DNA of 30,268 nt from an uncultured Clostridium sp. (lineage in GTDB: Bacteria; Bacillota; Clostridia; TANB77; CAG-508), in contig USQZ01000018.1 in assembly GCA_900556975.1 (NCBI GenBank), forward strand, positions 1 through 30,268, written 5' to 3'. Below are positions 1-12,200 of the stretch, one piece after another. Each line of letters starts with the position of its first letter. Position 1 is the stretch's first letter. The notes beneath the pieces were generated by a model. The model worked only from the letters and a program-made list of their open reading frames with translations. It searched no databases and had not been told where the DNA came from. The position numbers were made by a program, and so were the translations under genes.

Positions 1-161
1 CCAAACGAACGAAGTGAGTTCGATTGAAGCATTCTACCCGATTTGAAAATAAAAAAATGTCAATGGGATGTAAACAACATCCAAATTGACATCTTTTATT
101 TTCAAAATTTGAGGAATGCGCCAGCAAGGTGTGAAAAAATTTTAATATGTATTTTTCTTTA
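1..161 (+). repeat. Hairpin-bearing intergenic repeat, copy A
   Basis: This stretch matches the reverse complement of 30118-30254 almost base for base outside its central stem. It opens with a small hairpin (CGAAC/GTTCG), then GCATTCTACCC, a long hairpin, GAATGCG, a CAGCAAGG motif (122-129) and a conserved tail ending TATTTTTCTTT. GCATTC pairs with GAATGC at the base, TTTGAAAATAAAA pairs with TTTTATTTTCAAA, and the stem continues through ATGTCAAT/ATTGACAT to a GGATGT/ACATCC tip. The copy may be cut at its left by the window edge. It could be a structured RNA, a REP-like mobile repeat or a protein-binding site. No open reading frame covers it. Confidence 0.8.
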
Positions 162-180
162 CCAATTCTTAAATTAGTAA

Positions 181-205
181 GTTGTCAAAAAGGACATCCC
201 CATGA
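181..205 (+). repeat. 25-bp inverted repeat, left copy, within a 9-bp-stem hairpin
   Basis: The 25 bases match the reverse complement of 13931-13955 with two differences. The core reads TTGTCAAAAAG, then GGACATCCCCATGA. The left copy also lies in a perfect 9-bp hairpin (AAGTTGTCA at 179-187, TGACAACTT at 203-211), 6 bases beyond the stop codon of the giant gene. With no T tract next to the stem it is a poor intrinsic terminator, though it could protect the mRNA 3' end. From memory, similar TTTTTGAC/GGGGAC sequences recur in intergenic repeats of many bacteria, so it may belong to a REP-like family. Confidence 0.65.
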
Positions 206-217
206 CAACTTGTTAAA

Positions 218-3200
218 TTAAGGCTCTCTTCTCTTGCTATCAATAGCCCACACAATCGCCAAGATACCTAAAGAAATAAACAACACATCATTTGCAATCC
301 TAATATACGAACTCTCACCAGTAGCAACCGCAACAATCATCGTAGCCTTACTAACATTATCCGTCTCAAATTGCTCATTAAATCCAGCCTCATTCTCCGT
401 AGTAATCGTTACCATATTCTCCTTAGTTCCAACATTAGCCTCTTCATTTCTCCACGTCATAACAACCTCATAATCCTTGCTCTCACCAGGCTTAATATCG
501 CCAGTTTTCAACGTTGCAGTCAAACCTTTAATCTTCCAATCCGGATTATCCTCAGTTAGCATTGCCATACCATCTGGAATTTTCTCAACAATATTTGCCT
601 TACCTGAAAGCTCGCTATCATTTGTTACCCTAATATTATAAATTATCTTTACATTAGAAGTTTGAATACTATTTCTATAAACTTCAACTTTACCTAAAAC
701 TCCATTTATAGCAATCTCTTGGTCATTTACAATTGCCTTCTTAACAATCTTATCAACCTTCAAGTTAAATACTAACTTTCTGTAATAATAATTTACATAC
801 GTAATATCATTAACAATTTCATTACCATCTTCATCTTTCGTTACAGTCACTTCCATTTTGCCATCTTTATTTTCAGGTACTTTTTCTATCTTATAATATT
901 GAATATCCTTCTCCTCAGTTGTATATTCATCATTTTGATGTCCATCAATCTCAACTTCTCTAGCAATCTTCTCATCTGTATCAATATCATAATAATTAAC
1001 TATAACCTTAGCTGGTCGTTTATAATAATAAATTACATCTATTGGATCCGCAGTCATCGTTCCATCTTTATTTTCTGGCTCTTCAATCAAATCATATCCT
1101 GGAACATCTTTAGGCTCAGTTGTATAGTCATCGCCTTCATGTCCTGGAATATTCGTTGGTTCCTCAATTTCCTCACCAGTCTCTTTATCAACAAACTTAA
1201 CATTTACTTCTGTAATCTTAATATAATAATATGTTACTCTTGTTGGATCTATTGTCATCTTACCTTTTGCATTTTCAGGATATTGTTCTTTTACCAAATC
1301 ATATTCAGGTATATTTTCTTCGTGTGTTTCATAAGGATCTCCCTCATATCCTTCCTCTTTAGCCTCATCTATCAATTGTTTTCCTGTCTTAATATCAATA
1401 TGATTTACAATTACACCACCTGAAACATGAACATAATAATATGTAACTGTAATTTCATCTTTTGTCATATCGCCATCAGCATTTGCAGGTACTTCAACTA
1501 ATTTGTAATCTTCAAAATTCTTTCTTTCTGTTTCATATTTATCACCTTCGTGACCAGCTTGGACAACATCTTCTGTCAATTTTTCACCTGTGTTTTTGTC
1601 AATATACTCTGCAGTTACTTTAGTTCTATAAATGTAATAATAAATTACCTCAATTGGTTCAATTTTCATCTTGCCTTTACTATTAGTTGGCAACTTGTCT
1701 TCGACCAAATCATATTCTTCAAAAGTTCTTGACGGAATATCATAGTCATCTCCCTCATTACCTTCATATGCTGCATTTGCTAGTATTTCATTTGAAATTA
1801 TATCTATATGTTTTTCAATAACCCCACCTGAAATATGTACATAATAATATTTCAAAATTTGCTCTTCTTTTGTCATCTTGACAACCTTTTCTGGTGGTTC
1901 TTCATCTAAAATATAATTTTCAAAATCCTTACTCTCTGTGACAAAATCATCACCTTCCAGTCCCTCTGTTGTTGACTCTTCAAGAATCTCTCCTGTTATT
2001 TTATCAATATATTGAACTGTTGCCTTTGTCTTATACAAATAGTAATAAGTAATTGTCAATGGCTCAACTTCAAACTTACCTTTTTCATTTCCAGTATATT
2101 CAACTAATTGGTATCCATCTATTTCTTTTGGCGTTGTTTGATAATCTTCATCAACTTTTCCATCTATCCTATCTGGATCAGCAAGCACAATATCTGTGCC
2201 CTTTTCTAAGTATCTTACATGAACCACAGCATCCTTAACTCTGTAATAATAAATTACCTCAATTGTAGCTTCTGTCATGCTTCCCGTCTTATTTACAGGC
2301 TCTGCAACTAATTCATATTTTATAGGAATATCATCTGCAGAAACTGTTGAATACGGATCATCTACTCTACCGTTTATAGTTACATCCTCTGATAATTTCT
2401 TAGTCGTATTTTCCTCATAATAATGAACGATTACCTTTGTTTCTTTCTTTCTGTAATAATAAATTACTGTAATTTCATCCTCTGTCATTGTTCCATTCTT
2501 ATTCTCTGGCTCAGCAACCAATTCATACTTACTTGGCACATCGCTTGCACTCTCAGTAGTATAATCAGCAAAAACTTTACCTGGAATTTCAACATCATCA
2601 GAAACCTTATTCGTTGTGCCTTCTTCATAATAATGAACTATAACCTTTGTATCTTTCTTCATATAATAAATATTAATTACATTCTCTCCAATTCCAATTG
2701 TCAATATATCTTTATCAGCAGAATCGTAATTATATCCATAAATACTAATTATCTCATCACTTGTATTTACAACACTTTCAAAAGTCATTCCATCTTGAGT
2801 TTTCTGTTTATGCAATACCGTATTCGTGCCCTTTTCCAAATAATTTACTTTGTATGATAAATCCGTTCTCTTTGTGTAATAAATATTTATCACATTTTCA
2901 CCAGTTCCAATTGTCATTGTATCTTTATCAACAGAATTGTAATTATAACCATCAATATCAATTACTTCATCACTTGACTTAATTACTGTCCAGAATATCA
3001 TTCCAGATTTATTCTTTTGATCATGTAATACCTTATTTGTTTCCTTTTCCAAGTAATTAACTTTATAAGATAAATTTCTTCTCTTAGTATAATAAATATT
3101 AATTACATTCTCACCAGTTGAAATTGTTAACGTATCTTTATCAACAGAATCATAATCATAACCATCAATGTCAATTACTTCATCGCTTGATTTAACAACA

Positions 3201-6200
3201 GATTCAAACGTCATATTTCCTTTATTTTTCTGATCATGTAATACCTTATTTGTACCCTTTTCTAAGTAATTAACCTTATAGCTTAAATCAGTACGTTTTG
3301 TATAATATACATTTATCACATTATTCTTTGTTCCTATTGTTAAAACATCTTTATCAACAGAATCATAATTATATCCATCAATATCAATCACTTCATCACT
3401 AGCATTTACCTTGCTTCCATATACCAAACTTCCACCTTGTTTTGTATCATGTAATGTCTTATTAGTATCCTTTTCTAAGTAATTAACAGTATATGAATAA
3501 TTCTTTAATTGATAATAATAAATTACAACTATTTGAGACTTAGTCATTGTTCCACTAGCATTTGCAGGTGTTTCGACCAATTCATATTGTTCCGGAATAT
3601 CACTTGCTTTCGACGTTGTATACTTATCATCAATTTTTCCTTTTATCATTACATCATTACTCAAACTTGTTATCGTTCCCTTAATATAATGATGAACTAA
3701 AACAGACGTATCTTTTAATCTATAATAGTAAATTACAACTATTTGAGCTTCTGTCATTGTTCCATTTTTATTAGAAGGTTCTGCAATCAAATCATATTTT
3801 CCATTGATCAAATCAGTTGCTACAACCGTTTTATACTCATCATCAACCTTGCCTTTGATTGTTACATCATTTGCAAGTTTTGTTGTTGTTCCTTCTAAAT
3901 AATGATGAACTAAAACTGACGTATCTTTTAATCTATAGTAATAAATTACAACCGTTTGAGCTACAGTCATCTTACCACTTGCATTTGCTGGTGTGCTAAC
4001 CAATTCATATTTGCTTGCTATATCACTTGCTTTTGTTGTCGAATATGACTCATCAACTTTACCTTTTATAGTAACATCAGCACTTAAACTCGTTGTTGTA
4101 CCTTCAATATAATGGTGAACTAAAACTGATGTATCTTTTACTCTATAGTAATAAATTACAACTATTTTTGCTTTAGTCATCTTACCGCTTGCATTTGCAG
4201 GAGTACTAACCAATTCATATTTGCTATCCACATTTGCTACACTAGTTGTATAATCATTTCCAACAATACCATCAATCGTTACATCATCTGCAAGCTTCGT
4301 TGTTGTTCCCTCTAAATAATGATGTACCAAAACTGATGTTGCAATTGACCTATAATAATAAATAACTTCAATATTTCCATCAATATAATTTCCACTAGAA
4401 TTTGTAGGCTCTGCAACTAATTCATAAGCATTTGATATATCAGTTCTTGCCTTAGTTGCATACATATCGCCAACATTTCCAGTCTTTGTTTCATCATCAG
4501 CAGTTCCACTTTTCGCCAATGGAACCTTAGTTGTCGTACCTTCAATATAATGATGAACTGTAACTGTACCAGTTTTCTTAACGTTTGTAATTTTAATTGT
4601 TTCAGGTATAGCTTTCGTTATTGTTATTTGAGTAGTTGGATTTGCTGGTAATTTATATCCATCAGGAGCCTCTATTTCAGTTATATCGTAACTTCCCGCT
4701 TCTAGCTTAACATTAATTCTACCATTTGCATCAGTCACATAATCTTTTCCATTTATTCTAAACTTTGCCCCCTCAAGAGGTGTTGTACCATCTTCCTTAT
4801 ATTTAACCAAGTTAACATCTCTAGAAACCTTCTTATAATAATATGTAACTATAACCTCATTTCCAGAATATATACCATTTGCATTTGAAGGAGTTTCAAC
4901 CAATTCGTATTCATCACTTAACAAACTATCTCCAACCGCGCTAGTTGTATATTTTTCACCTTCGCTACCACTACCAGTAACATCATCAGCAGTTCCACCA
5001 CTCTTCAAAGGAACTTTCGTTGTTGTTCCTTCAATATAATGATGAACAGTTAAAGGTATCTGCTTTTGAACATAATAATACGTTACCTCTATTACACCAT
5101 CTTTATAAGTTCCAACAGCATTTGCCGGTAATATATAATTTCCATTAGAATCCTTCTCTAATTCATACTTTGTTAAATCCAATTTTGGATTTGTTACATA
5201 TTTCTCACCAATTTTATCTTCATAGTCTTCATCATCCACAAGCTTTGTTGTCGTTCCTTTTATATAATGACGAACAACCAATTTTGCCTTTGCCTCATCT
5301 TCAATTGTAAATTCATGAACAGCTCCATCTGTACTTCTGAATTCAACAATTGTTGGTGTTTCATTTATTAAATATCCTTCAGGAGCTTGAATTTCTGTTA
5401 TCTTATATTTTCCAAAAGGTATCTGCGTTATAGCTTGACCATCTGAATTTGTTTCAACTGTTACGTGATATAATTCTGAATCATTTAATGTAACTTTTAC
5501 ACTATTTACAATAAACTTATCATCACCTGAACTTAGACTTGCATTTTTATAATATCCCAGATGTAAATAATACATCTTTCCACCTTGCAATACAGTAGAA
5601 TAATCCTTTGCCTCTTTTGTTCCTGAAATATATATGAATTGTCCTATTGAACTACTGTAACTTGGTCTGGTTGTATTTTCTGTTACTGTCGCATAACCAT
5701 AATCACTACTTTGACTTGATACCTCTGCATTAACAGTTAAATTATATTTTCCAGTATAATTGGTTAAATCAATTGGTATATATGAATTTGCCACAGTACT
5801 ATCTTCTCCTGCGTTTGTTGATTCATATTTTCCATTATTATTCGTAAAATTATATGTTACTGTTTTTGTAGTAGCTTCATATAATTTTATGCTATTTATA
5901 ACAACCTGATCATTATTTTTATCGCCACTTCCATCTTTTCTATATCCCAAATGTAGATAATATGTTTTTCCACCTTCTAATATAGCTGAATTATAATTAA
6001 TTGCATTACTAATTCCAGATACATATATAAATCTTCCTGTAGCACTATCATATACTGGCGCTGTAGATGTTTCAGTTACCGTTGCATAACCATAATCATA
6101 ATTTGTTTCACTTGAACAACTTGCATTAACAACTATTGCATATGTTCCCGTTAATCCTGTTAAATCTATTGGAATATATGAATTAGCTGTCGTACTATGT

Positions 6201-9200
6201 ATACCCTCAGTTCCTCCATTTGCATTCTGATATGTCTTACTATTAGTTGGTGTATATGTTCCATCTGAATTTTGTACAAAATAATATGTTCCATTATTAA
6301 TAAGTGTTCCAATCTTACCACTAACTTCTGTTGTAATAATAGTTTTGGTATACTCTTGACCATTACCAGTTAATCTACCAATTATATTTGCATTATTAGG
6401 TTCTGTTCTCTCCTCAACTTGATCTAGCTTAAACTTGGCTCCTGTTAATTTTGCCTTAGTCTTTTTATCCACTTTATTAATTGTAATTTTATTATCCTTT
6501 AATGAATATATAACTACAATATGCTTATCTTCTGCCATATTAGTAAATTGTGGCATTGTATAAGAGCCATCTGCGTTTTTAGTAAACTTATATTCTTCTC
6601 CATTAACTGTAATACCAATAATCTCGTAATTCTCATCAGGAATCATTTTTATTTCTTTAGTTGATGAATCTCCATACTTAACACTCTCATATGGAATTTT
6701 ATCTTCACCAGATATAGATCCACCTTTTATTCCATCTATTTCATTTACATCTGTTGTAATCTTAAATTCTTTTCGTTTATTTTCTACTTGCAATTCTTGA
6801 ACTTCAGGCACACCCATTTGAGCAGTTATTTTCAAAATCATTCCATTAGAACTCCCCTTATTAATTAATGTTTTCCCATTGTCTAAATCTATACTACTTG
6901 AATCAAAATAACCTCCTGCTATATAATTTCCATCTTTTGTATCTGCTACTGACTTTATATATTCTGAATCAATTCCTCCTATTGCCTTTGCCCATTCCGC
7001 ATCTCCACTACTACTATATTTTATTATCATTCCATCATAAGTAGCCTTTTCAAACGACTTCTTAACTAAACTTACTCCATTTTTCAAATCTATACTTTCA
7101 CTACTAAAATCTCCTCCTACTATGTAACCACCATCTGATGTTACTGATACTGAATTAACGCATTCTCTAGAACCTCCCCCTATTGCTCGCGACCATTCTA
7201 CTTTTCCAGCACTACTATACTTTATTATCATTCCATCATCATTACCTTTAGAAGTTAAGCTTTCTCCATTTCCTAAATCTATACTTGACCAAAAATATCC
7301 TCCTACTATATAGCCTCCATCTTGGGTTTCGGCTATCGATTCAATATAATCAGAATTTTTTCCTCCTATTCCTTTTGCCCACTTTGCTTCTCCATTACTA
7401 CTATATTTTATTATCATTCCATCAACAATGCCATTGTTAGTTAGACTTATTCCATTTTCCAAATCTATACTTTCACTAATAAAATCTCCTGCTACTATAT
7501 AGTCACCTTCACTTGTTACTGCTACTGAGTTTATTTTCTCGTTATCTGTTCCTCCTATTCCTTTTGCCCATTCTACTTCTCCATTACTATTATACTTTAT
7601 TATCATTCCATCTGAAGAACCATTAGGAGTTAATCTTACACCGTTTTCTAAATCTATATTACTTGATTCAAATTCTCCTCCTACTATATAACCTCCGTCA
7701 CTTGTTACTGCTACAACATTAATATTATCATAATCTGTTCCTCCAATTCTTCGAGCCCATTCTACTTCTCTATTACTATTATACTTTATTATCACTCCAT
7801 CAGCAGAACCTTTATTAGTTAATCTTACTTCATTTCCTAAATTTAGACTACTACTATTAAATCGTCCTCCCGCTATATATCCACCATCATTTGTTGCTAC
7901 TACAACATTAATATAATCAGTACTAGCTCCTCCAATTCCTTCAGCTTGTATAACAATTGGTTCAGGTATTTCCACTTTATCAAATTTAATTACCATTCCA
8001 TCAAAAGTACCTTTAGTAATTAAATTTACTCCATTTTCTATCTCCATATTTGTTGAAGAAAAAGATCCACCTATTATATACCCTCCATTTTGAGTTTCTT
8101 TTAATGCAGTTATATAATCATTACTTCCTTCTCCTATACTTCTAGCCCATTTTGCTTCTCCACTCACATTATACTTTATTATAAACCCATCTGAAGAACC
8201 ATTAGAAGTTAATCTTACTCCATTACCCAAATTCATACTGCCTCCAAAATAACCTGCTACTATATAACCTTCTTCACTTGTTTCTACTACTGAGCTTATT
8301 TCTGTACTACCTGATGTTCCTTTTATCATTTTTGCCCATTCTATTTCATTTTCAGAATTATACTTTATCATTATTCCATCACTGGAAGCATTAGAACCCC
8401 TAGAAAAAGTTATTCCATTTCCTAAATCAATACTCATTGAAAAAGTTAATACTGTTACTATATTACCTCCATCTGATGTTTCTGTTGCACCAGTAACATA
8501 ATCAGTATATGTTCCTCCTATTCTTTTAGCCCATTCTGCTTCTCCATTGCTATTATACTTTATCACCATTCCATCGCCAGTTCCACCAGGATCTATATTA
8601 GTTATTTTCACACCATTTCCTAAATCTACACTACTTGAAAAGAAATAGCCTCCTATTAAAAAACCACCATCATTCGTTTCTGTTATTGAATCAATCCTAT
8701 CTCCTGCAACCTGTGTCCATTCGATTTCTCCTACTGAATTGTATTTTATTATCATTCCATCTTTAGTACTTTTAGAAGTTAAAACTACTCCTTTTCCTAG
8801 ATCTATACTACTTGAAAAATATCCTCCTACTATATAACCTCCATCACTTGTTTCTGTTACTGACTCTATCGCTTCATCTGCTGATCCTCCTATGCTTTGT
8901 ACATATTCTGCATCACCATTTGCACTATACTTTATTATCATTGCATCCAAAGAACCTTTATTAGTTAAGCTTACTCCATTTCCTAAATCTATACTACTTG
9001 ATTTAAAAAATCCACCTACTATATAGCCTCCATCACTTAGTTCTGTTACTGAATTTATTCGATCATCTCTTGTTTCTCCTATCCCATTTGCCCATTCTAC
9101 TTCTCCATTTACATTATACTTTATAACCATTCCATGATAGTAACCAATAGGACCATTATTGGTTAAAACTACTCCATTTCCTAAATCTATACTATTTGAT

Positions 9201-12200
9201 TTAAAATATCCTCCTACTATATAACCTCCATCGCTTGTTTCTGCTACCGAAGTTATATCATCAGCCACTGTTCCGCCTATTCCTTTTGCCCATGTTGCTT
9301 TTAATCCTACTTTCCCTTCTCTACTTCTTCCAATTCCAAAATAATATGGCTCAGAAATATCATATTTATCAGGAGCTTGAACCTCAACAGCCTTATACAT
9401 TCCCTCAGTTAAATCAGCAGTAAGCTCACCATTTTTATCAGTTGTTACCGTATAATATTCTTTTCCATTAATTATCTCTTTTGTTCCTAAAATCTCTCCC
9501 TTACTATTCTTTGCTGGAGTTGTTCCTTCCTCAACATTGTATATTGCAAATTTGATACCAGCCAATTTCGCACCAGTCTCAGCATCTTTCTTAATTAATT
9601 TGAAAGATGGACTATCTTCAATTGTTAAAGTAACTTTATTTCCATTAACAGTATAATTTTCTTCTTTTCCTTCTGTATTAATAAACTTCAATTCACCAGT
9701 TGAACCATCAACTTTAAATGTTATATCCTTCACCTTTGAATATCCATCTGGAGCCAAAGTTTCTTTTAATAAATATAAAGCCTCTTCATCTTTTCCATCA
9801 ATATATTGATATAATCCGCTTATCGTAATTTTTCCATTACTATCTGTAACATAAGTTCCAATTTCTTTTCCAGCTTTATATAGTTTAAACTTTGCTCCTT
9901 GTAAATATGTAGTTGCTTCTTGCTGAGTTCCACTTTCACCTTCTGTTACAGAAGTAACTCTCTTAATTTTTGATATTTCCAAATCATATGTAGGTATTTT
10001 CTCATCTTCAAGTTCTATATTAATAATTGGAATATTCTGTTCTTCTTTTATGTTTGATATTTTTACTGTTCCTGACGTAACAGCTACAGTATAAGATCCA
10101 TTTGAATTTGTAACCTTAAATTTTATAGGATCTGTCAAATAATATCCTTTTGCTTTTGTTTCTTCTAAAGTATATTCTTGACCAACCTTTAATCCTTTAA
10201 CATTTATTTCACCATTAATATTTGTTGTAACATTTCTACCTGTTGTTGGTAAGCCAGCTCCAGTTAATTTATATCCTACCCCTTTGATTACAGTTGATGT
10301 TCCTTTTTCTAATTTCTTAATTTTCAATCTAGCTTTTACTTCATCTTCAACTTCAATTTGAACAATATATCCATTATCTCCACTAGGTTGAATTGCTTTA
10401 ATATTTTTTACTGTTCCACTATTCTTAGTAACAACTAAATTTCCATTACTTTCAGAAGTAGTAAATTTTACTACTTCTTCATTCAATTCATAATCATTAG
10501 GACTTTTAATCTCTTTTATAACATATGTTCTATCAACATATAATCCCGTTAATGTTAATTTTCCATCAACTCCAGTAACTCTTGTTTTAGCATCTTCTTT
10601 TCCATCTTCATAAACTGCATATGTTGCTCCACTTACAATATTGTTCTTGCCTTTTTGGAACTTTGTTAATTCCAAGTCATATTGTTTAGCAATCATGAAA
10701 CCAACCTTATTAGGTTCAGTTCTTGTCTTATACTTTCCAGCATCCGTATCTAAGCAGAAGTAAACACCATGATGGCTATATGCAACCTGATTATAATTTA
10801 AACCAGATGGAATATTTATATTATATGAAATTGTATGTTTTTCACCTTTAGCTAATTTATAGCCACCTAAATCTACTAAATAACTTTTTACCTTTGAATA
10901 ATCTGATGGGTTCTGTGTCCATCCATTAGAGGCATCTGTTAAATCCTGTGTAGCATCTCCATTCTCTGAATAATAAACTATTGCAATTTCCTTTAATTCG
11001 TCAGGCAAGCTAATTCCCGCATTTGACATTGTTGCTGTAAATGTTGAACCCATATCCTCTTTTGTTATTGCATACTTATTCCCCTTAAATGGAACTCTAC
11101 CTAATATCTGAACATTGCTTATTGTATTTGAATAATTATTATTTATCTCTATATTAACCGTAGCAGATCTTTTCTCTTTACTAACTATAGCATTCTGAGG
11201 TGCAATCGCAACGCTACCATTTTCATCATAATTTGAAGCGATTTGGTTTGTAAGCAATGAGTTTGGTGAAATCAAGTTAATAGATATACTTGATTTATTA
11301 ACCTTCTCTGCAGTATTCAAATTTCCATTTACATCATAAACATCATCTACCGGATTATAATAATCTACTGCATCTTCATTACTTGCATATAATTCTATAA
11401 TCTCTGTAGTTGTTGGAATACGTGGATCAGGTGTTATGTTGCAATCTATAGTTAATCCAAATGAAATAGGATTTTCATTTGTTGTTATAACCTTTATGAA
11501 TCTTTCACCATTTTCCTTATAAGTTTCATAGCTTGAAACAGTAACTGAAGAAGTATCTGAAGTTACTGAATTAATTTCAATAGCTACAATATCTTTTGGC
11601 AACTTTAATAAGAATGCTCCATTTTTCCATTTCTCTTGGTTAGCATCCTCATTTGCTTGAGCATTTATTTTTATTTTCATATTTTTTTCTGTTTCTTGAG
11701 TTGAAATTGCAGACTTTTCTAACTCAACTCTAGCATATGAAAATGGTGATTCATAATTTGCACTATGTGTATCAGAATTCAAAAAGCTTGATCCAACGTA
11801 ACCAACTAAAGTTGATTTTATATATTTAAAATTATCAAATTGAGCTTTTGTATAATTTGACGTTATATATTCATCATCTAATTGTTTAATATTATACACC
11901 GTCAAATTTGAATTTGGCTCAGTTGCACTTGTTACAACTCTTACATGATTTATTTGATGATCATATTTATATGGATTACTCTCAGAATATTTACTCCAAT
12001 CATCCTTTGTAAATTCATGTATTAATTCACCAGACTCATCATCATAAACTTTTATCCAACCATCTTCGCCCAATAAACTTACAGGATTTGAAAAAGCAAT
12101 TCCAACATTAGTTGTCACATTAGTCATTGGCTCTAAACTTGAATCTAATTTAATAAACTGATCAACCACTTGAGCCTCATTATCCTTAGTTTCTTTTAAT

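Noticed and set aside
899..1423. Plus-strand open frame of 174 codons inside the giant adhesin gene
   Set aside because: The predicted product is an isoleucine-, phenylalanine- and asparagine-rich antisense translation of the MucBP repeats, with no ribosome site and no family resemblance.
6166..6363. Minus-strand 65-codon frame inside the giant gene
   Set aside because: It is an out-of-frame reading of the same coding strand, with no start signals and a composition unlike a real protein.
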